Shown piece after piece: positions 27,666-35,081 of a stretch of 64,000 nt of DNA. Under the pieces are notes generated by a model. The model did no database searches and was not told where the DNA came from. It saw only the letters and a program-made list of their open reading frames with translations. Location of the stretch: NCBI RefSeq assembly GCF_000021685.1, contig NC_011959.1, positions 434,001 to 498,000 on the forward strand, in the 5' to 3' direction. The first letter of the stretch is position 1. Every line of letters starts with the position of its first letter. Both the position numbers and the translations under genes were made by a program. Source of the stretch: Thermomicrobium roseum DSM 5159 (GTDB lineage: Bacteria; Chloroflexota; Chloroflexia; Thermomicrobiales; Thermomicrobiaceae).

Positions 27666-29039
27666 CTAAAACTCCCGCACGATCGCGTTGACGACACGCT
27701 TACCGACTCGCAGCTGCTGGGCGAAGTGCTGGCCTTCCTTCTCTTCCCAGACGGAAATCGGTGGGAAGATCTTGGAGAAGACCAACAGGAGGAAGCCGAC
27801 GAGCGCGAAGGAACCGAGCACGATACTGATTTCCACGATGGACGGCCGGTACCAGTTCCAGTCGAAGGTAAATTCGTACTTCCGCATGAGTCCTGGCTTG
27901 ATCAGCCAGTAGCGCTCGGCCCACATGCCGACGTTCACGAGGATCGATGTCCAGAACATGATTTTGACGTTGCGGCGGAAGCGCTGGAACACCCAGATCG
28001 GGACTGGGATGAAATACCCGAAGATAAAGATGAGTGCTGTCAGGACGTTGAAAGGCCACTCGAAGAGACGGAACTGCATGATTTCGAGCTCACGCGCCTC
28101 CTGCGGATAGATGGCAAAGAAGATGTCGAGCAGGAAGAACCAGAGCCACCCGGTGCCGACAGCGATGAGGAGCCGCCCGATCGCGTCGAAGTGCTCGAGA
28201 CGGATATAGTTCTCAAAGCGGAAGAGCCAGCGCATCAAGGCCATGAGCGTGACCACCGCCGAGACACCGGAGTGGATGGCGCCGATCACGAAGTACGGTG
28301 CGAAGACGGTCGCATGCCAAGTGGGAACCAGCGAGACAGCGAAGTCCCAGGAAACGATCGAGTGAACCGAGACGAAGACTGGGAGGATCAACCCGGAGAG
28401 CAGGAAACCAGCGATGGTCTGCATCTTCCACTGTCGCTCGTTCCCGCGCCAGCCGAGCGCGAGAATCGTGTAGAGGACACGTCGCCAGCCGGTCGTGCGG
28501 TCGCGCGCGAGCGCCATATCCGGAATCATCGTCGTGTACAGGAAGAGGGTGCTTCCCGTGAGGTACGTGAGGATGGCGCTGGGGTCCCAGACGAGTGGAC
28601 CGCGGACGTCCGGCCAAAGGTTGCGCCAAAAATCGTACGGGAAGACCCAGTAGAGCGTGCGCCACGGGCGGCCGGTGTGAATGACAGGATGGAGCATGGC
28701 GGTCATGAGACTGAAGATGGTCATCACCTCAGCAGCGCGAGTAACCGGGCGCCGCCACTCAGCCTGAGTGAGACGGAGGATCGCAGAGATCATGACGCCA
28801 GCGTGACTGATACCGATCCAAAAGACGAAGTTGACGATCATGAAGCCCCACATATTGGGGCGCTGGAGACCCGTCACACCGAGTCCCCAATAGAACATCC
28901 AGCTGACCGCGAAGACGAAGATGGCGAGAACAGCGCCCAGTCCGATGAATCCGACCCACATCATGGCCGGTGTTGTCATGAGAGGACGCAGGAGTTCCCG
29001 CGTGATTTCCTCTTCACCGAGCCGATGTCGTTCTTGCAT
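27666..29039 (-). CDS. actC: Alternative complex III quinol-oxidising membrane subunit ActC (NrfD family)
   Basis: A 457-residue protein with about ten membrane helices. The stretch WGFMIVNFVFWIGISHAGVMISAILRLTQAEWRRPVTRAAE is highly characteristic of ActC. The first residues are polar (MQERHRLGEEEITRELLRPL). Quinol is bound by this subunit near the membrane surface in known complexes. It is directly followed by actD and actE, the usual order. A second NrfD-family gene lies just upstream. Confidence 0.92.
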   Translation of the reverse strand: MQERHRLGEEEITRELLRPLMTTPAMMWVGFIGLGAVLAIFVFAVSWMFYWGLGVTGLQRPNMWGFMIVNFVFWIGISHAGVMISAILRLTQAEWRRPVTRAAEVMTIFSLMTAMLHPVIHTGRPWRTLYWVFPYDFWRNLWPDVRGPLVWDPSAILTYLTGSTLFLYTTMIPDMALARDRTTGWRRVLYTILALGWRGNERQWKMQTIAGFLLSGLILPVFVSVHSIVSWDFAVSLVPTWHATVFAPYFVIGAIHSGVSAVVTLMALMRWLFRFENYIRLEHFDAIGRLLIAVGTGWLWFFLLDIFFAIYPQEARELEIMQFRLFEWPFNVLTALIFIFGYFIPVPIWVFQRFRRNVKIMFWTSILVNVGMWAERYWLIKPGLMRKYEFTFDWNWYRPSIVEISIVLGSFALVGFLLLVFSKIFPPISVWEEKEGQHFAQQLRVGKRVVNAIVREF

Positions 29040-29084
29040 CGCTCTCCCCCAGCCTCGCTTTCGTGTCCGATCGACTGATCAGTC

Positions 29085-30479
29085 TCATTCCGTCTTTCCG
29101 ATCACGATGAGCCGCGCGTGCTTGAACGGCTGATGGGCACGCAGCCACAGCCCGCCGACGACTTCGGCGACCGACGGGAAGGGCAGATAGCGTGCCGTCC
29201 AAAGCACGAGCGCGAGCGCTCCAGCAAGCATGCCGATGAGGATCAGCATGTCGCCGATCCCTGGGATATAGGCGGGCGGAATCGCCTTGAGAGCATGGGC
29301 ATGCCCGAGGAGCGCCTTGTCCGGTTGGGAGAAGGCTGCCGATGCGAGGCGAATGCGATCGATCAGATTCCCGAGGAGAACAATCGCGGCAACGACAGTC
29401 GGTCCCGCGATGCTGCGGCGAATGGGGTTCCACATCAAGATGAGGAGTGGCAGGGCGAAATTCATCGCGAAGGAGAGAATGAAGGGCCATAGATAGGTCT
29501 CGAACATCAGGAACCGGAGTATGTCGATTTCACGGGGCGTGCGTCCATACCAGAAGATGATGAATTCCGACCACCAGAAGTAGAACCAAAGCAAGGAGAA
29601 GGCAAGGAGCATCTTGCCGAGGGCCCAGAACTGCTCGCGGCCGAGGTAATCAGCCTGCCCGCCCCAGCGGCGGAGGACAGCCATGGTCACGATCGTCAGC
29701 GCGATCCCCGCCTGGAACGAGGTGATCGTGAAATAGGCGGGAAACACAGCCGTGAAATAACCGGGGATGAGCGCGATGATGAAGTCCGAGGCCAGGACGG
29801 TCATCACCGGGACATAGATGAGGACGTAGAGGACACCGATGTTGTTCACGACCTTCTCGTAGATGCGCCACTGACGATGGGAGCCGACCCAACCACGGCT
29901 CAGCCAAGCCGCTAAGCCGCGCTGCGCTGGTTCACCGTGATCCCGGACGATCGCGAGATCCGGCAAGCTACTGAACCAGGCGAAAAGGTAGCCGGCCCCC
30001 GTCAGGGTCAGCAGGAGAATCGCACCCCAAAGCCAGGGTGAGAGCGGCCAGCCGAACCAGACCGACAAGCGGTCTTCGGTGCCAGGAAAGGTAGGCAGGA
30101 GCAAGAGGTAGAGCAGGAAGGGGATGACCAGCGTGACCGCCCAGATTTCCGAGGCACGATTGACTGGTCGACGCCAATGGCTCCGTGCCACGCGCAGGGC
30201 AGTGGAGAGAGCGGGGGCGGCTGCCGCGGTGGACATGAGGTAGAGGAAGGCGGCTGCCACGTATGTCCACGCCTGGCGATTGGCAAAGCCCTGACGTAGC
30301 GGGAAGGCGACGATCGCCACGATACCGATCACGAAGAGAATCGCCGCGATGACGAGTGGTCGCCGCAGGGCTGCAGCGGTACTGCGCATCCAGCGCAGCG
30401 CCGATCCCAGCACGTCCGCCGGTGCGAGTTCCCAGGTGCGTTGGAGTTCATGACCGTGTGCGTGACCGTGTGTCGCCAT
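29085..30479 (-). CDS. Second NrfD-family membrane subunit (ActF-like)
   Basis: A 464-residue protein with about ten membrane helices and a His-rich start (MATHGHAHGHELQ). It shares the NrfD plan with ActC (HWRRPVNRASEIWAVTLVIPFLLYL, LIPGYFTAVFPAYFTITSFQAGIALTIV) but differs strongly in sequence. In described complexes a second NrfD-like subunit, ActF, is encoded after actE; here it lies between the iron-sulfur gene and actC. It could be ActF moved in order or an additional quinone-reactive or proton-channel subunit. Spacings of 29 and 45 bases to its neighbours place it in the operon. Confidence 0.82.
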   Translation of the reverse strand: MATHGHAHGHELQRTWELAPADVLGSALRWMRSTAAALRRPLVIAAILFVIGIVAIVAFPLRQGFANRQAWTYVAAAFLYLMSTAAAAPALSTALRVARSHWRRPVNRASEIWAVTLVIPFLLYLLLLPTFPGTEDRLSVWFGWPLSPWLWGAILLLTLTGAGYLFAWFSSLPDLAIVRDHGEPAQRGLAAWLSRGWVGSHRQWRIYEKVVNNIGVLYVLIYVPVMTVLASDFIIALIPGYFTAVFPAYFTITSFQAGIALTIVTMAVLRRWGGQADYLGREQFWALGKMLLAFSLLWFYFWWSEFIIFWYGRTPREIDILRFLMFETYLWPFILSFAMNFALPLLILMWNPIRRSIAGPTVVAAIVLLGNLIDRIRLASAAFSQPDKALLGHAHALKAIPPAYIPGIGDMLILIGMLAGALALVLWTARYLPFPSVAEVVGGLWLRAHQPFKHARLIVIGKTE

Positions 30480-30508
30480 ATCCCCTCACCCCGTTCGCTC
30501 ATCAGCGC

Positions 30509-31234
30509 TCAGTGCGTTGCTGCGTGCTCAGCAGCTTCGAGATCGATCTTCTTCAGGTAATAGACCTTCGGATCGGTACCGAGATCTTCCAACAACCGGT
30601 AGACGCGTCCTTCCTGTTCAGCCTGGGCGAGCAACTTGCTGACCGCGCTGTTGGGGTCGTCCAGATCTCCGAAGACGATGGCACTGGTCGGACATGCCTG
30701 GGCACAAGCAGTCGTGACCTCGTCAGTACGCAGGGATCGCTTTTCAGTCTTCGCCTTCTGCTCGGCCTTGACGAGGCGATGGACACAGAAGTTGCACTTT
30801 TCCATGACGCCACGACTCCGTACCGTGACGTCTGGATTGAGCTGGTTCTTGAGCGAATCGGGCCACTTCGGCTCCCAGAAGTTGAAGAAGCGGACGTGCC
30901 AGTGGCAGTTGACCGCACAATAGCGAGTGCCGATACAGCGGTTATAAACCTGCATATTGATACCTTCGTTGGTGTGGTAGGTCGCATAAACCGGACAGAC
31001 CGGTTCGCAAGGAGCGTTGGTGCACTGCATGCAGGGTACCGGAATGTAGCGTGCCTTGATGTTCGGGTATTCGCCCTCCCAGTACCGCTCGAGTCGAATC
31101 CAGGCGATGGCGCGGCGCTGATGATAGACGTCCTCGGTATTGATCGGAACGTTGTTCTCTGCCTGGCACGCGACGACGCAGGCGCCGCACCCGATACAGC
31201 GGTCAAGATCGATCACCATTCCCCAGCGTGGCAT
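30509..31234 (-). CDS. actB2: Alternative complex III iron-sulfur subunit (ActB C-terminal half)
   Basis: A 241-residue ferredoxin-type subunit. The cysteine clusters are CIGCGACVVAC, CMQCTNAPCEPVCP, a three-cysteine CIGTRYCAVNC and CNFC with CAQACP. This is compatible with three [4Fe-4S] clusters and one [3Fe-4S]. In many bacteria this domain is fused to the molybdopterin-type domain as one ActB protein; here it is a separate gene. It carries electrons between the quinol site and the haems. Confidence 0.9.
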   Translation of the reverse strand: MPRWGMVIDLDRCIGCGACVVACQAENNVPINTEDVYHQRRAIAWIRLERYWEGEYPNIKARYIPVPCMQCTNAPCEPVCPVYATYHTNEGINMQVYNRCIGTRYCAVNCHWHVRFFNFWEPKWPDSLKNQLNPDVTVRSRGVMEKCNFCVHRLVKAEQKAKTEKRSLRTDEVTTACAQACPTSAIVFGDLDDPNSAVSKLLAQAEQEGRVYRLLEDLGTDPKVYYLKKIDLEAAEHAATH

Positions 31235-31270
31235 GCGTCCCGTCCTTTTCCTCTCCCTGATCCCTCCCGC

Positions 31271-33514
31271 TCAGGCCTTCGGTGCCATCACGCGGACGAT
31301 CGGGAACTCCTCCAGCTGGAACGCTGGCACCATACCCTCGAAGCGAGCTAGGCGAGCGCGGCGTCCGGTCTTCTCGATCCGGCAGCGCGTGGCTGCCCAG
31401 GCGAAGGTACCGGTATCCGGTTCGGTCTCTGGCGCAACGAGCGTCGCCGGATTGACTCCGCGTCCCTCGGCGTACCGCGTGTACGCTGTATGTCCCTGCC
31501 CGAACGGAATGGCGATGATTCCAGGCTGCGTTGCTGGGTTGACGTAAACCGGTAGCTCAGCGACTCCCTGTGGCGTGAGGACGCGGACAAGATCACCGGT
31601 CTGGAGCCCGAGTTCGTCCGCGGTCGCCTGACTCACTTCGATCCAGGTCTGCCAGACGTTCGTGCTGATCGGTTCCGGGAGTCCCTGCAGCCAGGGCAGG
31701 TGGGCGAGTTCTCCGTAGCCGAGCGACGGCAATGGATAGGGATGAAGGACATAAGGGAACTGGTTCTGCTCGCCCGCAAAGGCCGGCTCGCGCGGCTGCA
31801 CTGCGGCCGTTGACGGTGCACTGCCGGTCGCCCGACTCTGCTCGTCCCACCACCCACCTCGCGCCTGGAGTGTCACGAGGAACTCTTTGTCGTTCGTCGC
31901 CGTAACGCTTCCGCGGCCGAGTGACCGGAGTTGCAGGGCGAGCGCTTTGGTCGCTTGCTCCTGCGTGCTCCACGGCTGGTCCTGGCCGAGGAGGCGGAGA
32001 AGGTCGAGAAGGACATCGCCGAAGGCGCGGGCATCCAGGAAGGGCGCAACCACCGGTTGCTGGATGGCGACCGCTGCGAAGCCGGGGCCAGGATCGGGAA
32101 CGCTCAACCCCCATTGTTCGAGCCAAGCCTGGTCCGGCAAAACCAGATCAGCCAAGGTCGTGGTCTCGTCGAGGAAGGGCGAGAAGCTGACGACATGCTT
32201 GGCGGCCTGGAGAGCCTCACGCGCACCGCTGGCACTGGGGAGGGCATACACCGGATTGGCGCGGTAGACGAGGACGGTGCTGATCGTGCCCGATCGAATT
32301 TGCTCGAACAGCTCTGTCCAGCCGCGAAGGGAGAGGATGGCGTCATCGGGTACACGCAGGTCGGGCAATGGCGGCTCAGGATTGAGGAGCAGGCCGCCAG
32401 GCTGGTTCACCGAGCCGAGTATCCAATTGAGGCCGAACGTCGCCACCAAGTTGAAAAGACCATTGGTGGCTGCTGCAGCACTCGTACCAGCGATGACCAC
32501 GGCCGGCTGATGCTCGACGAGCGCGTGCGCCAGTTCGCGGATCTGTTCCGCCGAAAGACCCGTGGCTGGGGCGACTCGTTCGGGCGCGTAATCACTCGCC
32601 AGTCGGGTCGCATCCAGCCCGAGCGCCGTCAGGTAGGGATCGAGGCGATCTTGCGGGGCTTTCCCCTCGGTCGAGAGCACCTGAGCGATCGCGAGCGCGA
32701 CGAGCCCCTCCGACCCAGGAATGATCGGGAACCATCGGTCAGCATTCGCGGCTGTCCCCGAGAGCCGAGGGCCGACGTGATAGTACAGCCCGCGCTGACC
32801 CGGCTTTCCTTGCCGGAACTCGCCATAGGCGTGCGCCAGTGCGACGGGTGCGATCCAGCCGTGCAAGAAGTCGGCACTGAAGTTGAGAAGAAAGCGCGCG
32901 TTGGCCAGGTCAGGAATCGGGAGCGTGCTCACCCCGAAGAGCCGCCGGATAGCGGTGCGGAGTACCACGAACTCGTCCGGTTCCAGAACGGCTTGGCGAA
33001 TGCCAGTAGCCTTCCGGAAGGCCGCGACGATCGCAGCTTGCGATGCGTTCAGCCGACCGGTGATGAGGACGGCGTGCTCGCCACCCACCTCGCGGAGGAT
33101 CTGGGCCACTTCTTGGAGAGCTGAATCCCACGGAATAGTCTGAAATTGGCCGCTCCCGCGCGAAGTGGCTCGACGCGCTCCGCTGAGACGATCGGGGTGG
33201 TACAGCTCCTGGACGAGCGCCTGCGCTCGGGCATCGCTCTTGCCATGGATGCCAGGGAAATCAGGGTTTCCATCGACCTTCTTGGCGCGCCCCTCGAAGA
33301 CGCGGACGATCAGTCCGTATCCCCCCTGGTCCGGTGGCGCAGCGGTCGCGAACCACGCGTCACGCCCATACACCCAATCGTTGGTGTTGAAGACGGGCTG
33401 AGCAATCTTGAACTCGCTTTCTGGCACACCGTCTCCGATGCGACCGCATCCCGCGAACAAGACAGCACCGGTCGCTGAGGTTGCGGCCACCTTGAGAAAA
33501 TCTCTTCGCCGCAT
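31271..33514 (-). CDS. actB1: Alternative complex III molybdopterin-oxidoreductase-like subunit (ActB N-terminal half)
   Basis: A 747-residue protein with a twin-arginine signal (MRRRDFLKVAATSATGAV), so it is exported folded. The body follows the molybdopterin oxidoreductase plan (ELYHPDRLSGARRATSRGSG, AQILREVGGEHAVLI, PDLANARFLLNFSADFLHGW) but lacks an N-terminal [4Fe-4S] cysteine motif. ActB proteins of characterised complexes bind no molybdenum cofactor. ATG at 33514 has GGAG six bases upstream; an ATG at 33520 is the alternative. Separate from its iron-sulfur partner, which starts 36 bases downstream. Confidence 0.88.
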   Translation of the reverse strand: MRRRDFLKVAATSATGAVLFAGCGRIGDGVPESEFKIAQPVFNTNDWVYGRDAWFATAAPPDQGGYGLIVRVFEGRAKKVDGNPDFPGIHGKSDARAQALVQELYHPDRLSGARRATSRGSGQFQTIPWDSALQEVAQILREVGGEHAVLITGRLNASQAAIVAAFRKATGIRQAVLEPDEFVVLRTAIRRLFGVSTLPIPDLANARFLLNFSADFLHGWIAPVALAHAYGEFRQGKPGQRGLYYHVGPRLSGTAANADRWFPIIPGSEGLVALAIAQVLSTEGKAPQDRLDPYLTALGLDATRLASDYAPERVAPATGLSAEQIRELAHALVEHQPAVVIAGTSAAAATNGLFNLVATFGLNWILGSVNQPGGLLLNPEPPLPDLRVPDDAILSLRGWTELFEQIRSGTISTVLVYRANPVYALPSASGAREALQAAKHVVSFSPFLDETTTLADLVLPDQAWLEQWGLSVPDPGPGFAAVAIQQPVVAPFLDARAFGDVLLDLLRLLGQDQPWSTQEQATKALALQLRSLGRGSVTATNDKEFLVTLQARGGWWDEQSRATGSAPSTAAVQPREPAFAGEQNQFPYVLHPYPLPSLGYGELAHLPWLQGLPEPISTNVWQTWIEVSQATADELGLQTGDLVRVLTPQGVAELPVYVNPATQPGIIAIPFGQGHTAYTRYAEGRGVNPATLVAPETEPDTGTFAWAATRCRIEKTGRRARLARFEGMVPAFQLEEFPIVRVMAPKA

Positions 33515-33566
33515 GCCCATCTCCAATGTCAGCCTCCCCACATCGTCGTCGAGCCGTCTGTTCGGA

Positions 33567-34100
33567 TCAGTAGTGGCACACCGAGCAGTCAGTCCGTGCG
33601 CCGTTCTGCTGGTGGCAGGTAATGCAGTCACCCATGCGGAGATCCCGGACCTGCTTCACCCCGGGCTTGCCCATGGCACCAACATCGCCGTGGCAGGTCG
33701 AACACTGGAAGCCGAAACTCAAGTGGACCGAATGGACGAAGTGGGTGTGGTCGGGAAGCTGATGGACCTTGTTCCACAAGATCGGTTGTCCCTGCTGGAA
33801 GGCGGCGACGAGCTTTTCGAGTTCAGGACGGCCCTGTGTGGGGATGATCTTGTGGCATTGCATACAGAGTTCGAGCGGCGGGAGTGTCGCTTGGGCAGAG
33901 GTCGTCGCATTCCGGTGGCAATAGGTGCAGTCCAAGCCGACTGCCTGGACGTGCACGGAATGGGGAAACTGAATCGGCTGTGCTTTGACCGGTTGAGCTG
34001 TCGGGGCGAGGAAGTAACTCCGAGCAAGCACGAGAGCAAGCGGAACAGCCATGACAACGAGCACGATCAAGACGAACAAGATCAGCCGCACGTATCGCAT
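33567..34100 (-). CDS. actA: Alternative complex III pentahaem cytochrome c subunit
   Basis: A 177-residue multihaem cytochrome. One N-terminal membrane helix (LILFVLIVLVVMAVPLALVL) anchors it, and five CxxCH motifs follow: CTYCH, CMQCH, CSTCH, CITCH and CSVCH, the last at the very end. Extra histidines (HSVHVQ, HTHFVHSVH) can serve as distal ligands. Five haems agree with the ActA of other complexes. It starts 58 bases after the small membrane gene that opens the operon. Confidence 0.93.
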   Translation of the reverse strand: MRYVRLILFVLIVLVVMAVPLALVLARSYFLAPTAQPVKAQPIQFPHSVHVQAVGLDCTYCHRNATTSAQATLPPLELCMQCHKIIPTQGRPELEKLVAAFQQGQPILWNKVHQLPDHTHFVHSVHLSFGFQCSTCHGDVGAMGKPGVKQVRDLRMGDCITCHQQNGARTDCSVCHY

Positions 34101-34158
34101 CCCACCGACTCCATTCTTCAGCTCGACTCGCTCTCGACTAGGTCGGTTCTGCCTCGGC

Positions 34159-34449
34159 TCAAATCCAGCGCTGCGGCCAAATCTCGTAGAGGACTTGGAT
34201 TCCGTTGACGACGTTCACGAAGGCGAAGACAGCGGCAATCAGGAAGATCGCGGCGAGCGCAAAGAGGACAGGGCGAATCGCAGCCACCTTCGCGGGGAGG
34301 TCGCGTGTCGAGACGAGGGAGGGAATGATCGCATAGGCGACGAGCATGTTGGCAGCGAAGACGACAATACAGCCGAGAAAAGCCCAGAACCAAATGAGCG
34401 TTTGGTGGATCTGCTGCCATTGTTCGGCCGTCACGACGGCTGGCGTCAT
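34159..34449 (-). CDS. Small membrane protein opening the complex III operon
   Basis: A 96-residue protein with three hydrophobic segments (LIWFWAFLGCIVVFAANMLVAY, PVLFALAAIFLIAAVFAFV and a short one around NGIQVLYEIW). No cofactor motif. As the first gene of the operon it is probably a minor subunit or assembly factor; canonical operons have no clear counterpart at this place that I recognise. Confidence 0.7.
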   Translation of the reverse strand: MTPAVVTAEQWQQIHQTLIWFWAFLGCIVVFAANMLVAYAIIPSLVSTRDLPAKVAAIRPVLFALAAIFLIAAVFAFVNVVNGIQVLYEIWPQRWI

Positions 34450-34540
34450 CTCGCCTCCTCCGCTTTCCCGAGCAGGGCGCTCGGTTCATCCCTTCCCGCG
34501 CACCGCTGGGCGATGAGGGTGCCTCAGCGGACTATCACCG

Positions 34541-34565
34541 AAGGCGCTCCGCCTGTGAGCGCCTT
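34541..34565. promoter_or_regulatory. Inverted repeat in the leader of the complex III operon
   Basis: AAGGCGCTC and GAGCGCCTT form a 9-bp perfect stem with a seven-base loop. It lies between the predicted promoter (34580-34608, minus strand) and the first gene, so it would be in the 5' leader. No T tract follows, so it is not a clear terminator. Confidence 0.45.
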
Positions 34566-34579
34566 CACAACCCACTCGT

Positions 34580-34608
34580 AGGATGCCCGCCGCGGCATCC
34601 TGTGTCAA
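34580..34608 (-). promoter_or_regulatory. Promoter of the complex III operon with a dyad in its spacer
   Basis: On the minus strand TTGACA (perfect -35, 34603-34608) is followed after 17 bases by CATCCT (34580-34585). GGATGCC and GGCATCC, six bases apart, fill the spacer as a dyad (34581-34600). The weak -10 and the dyad suggest regulated expression; the regulator is unknown. Confidence 0.55.
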
Positions 34609-34662
34609 GGGCGAAGCTCGGAGTCATCGACGAGTGGTTCTGTTTCGGAGGAGGAAAGCGGC

Positions 34663-35055
34663 ATGGCGAGACCATCCGATGCATACGTGACGATCTGTGC
34701 CCGGTACGCGCGCTGGCTCGGCAAAGGGCTCCAGCCGGAACCTGGAGACTGGCTCGTCAATCAGGAGGGACATCCTCACGCGGTAACACTCGTGACCAGT
34801 CCGCAGCGTGCTGCTGGCGAGGAAGAGATTCTGGTGCCGAGCCTGGAACGGCTTCTTGCGGAGTTGGCGAAGGAATGTGCCTCCTTCGTCATCGATTATT
34901 CGGGAGGAGAATTCGCCTGTGTCGCGTTCGACGAGCAGGGACGGTCGCTCGCCAACGTGGTGGCTAGCGATGCGAGCGCTGCAGTTGCGCAAGCGCTCGT
35001 TTTCATCCGAGCCGAGCGTGCTGCACAAGAGCGTGCAACGAGGTCTCCTCAGTAG
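34663..35055 (+). CDS. Hypothetical protein, 130 residues
   Basis: A cytosolic alpha/beta protein, MARPSDAYVTICARYARWLG at the start and RAERAAQERATRSPQ at the end. I recognise no family. GGAGGAAAG lies before the ATG, the codon use looks like neighbouring genes, and the frame fills the space between the operon promoter and the next gene, so it is likely real. Confidence 0.65.
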   Translation: MARPSDAYVTICARYARWLGKGLQPEPGDWLVNQEGHPHAVTLVTSPQRAAGEEEILVPSLERLLAELAKECASFVIDYSGGEFACVAFDEQGRSLANVVASDASAAVAQALVFIRAERAAQERATRSPQ

Positions 35056-35081
35056 AGCATGAAGTGGGGTGTCGTGAGCAC

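Noticed and set aside
27726..29078. 450-residue plus-strand frame opposite actC
   Set aside because: A highly acidic, Asp/Glu-rich antisense translation of a membrane protein gene, without a ribosome binding site.
34541..34565. Terminator upstream of the complex III operon
   Set aside because: The stem is good, but neither strand has a T tract after it, so it is listed only as a leader inverted repeat.
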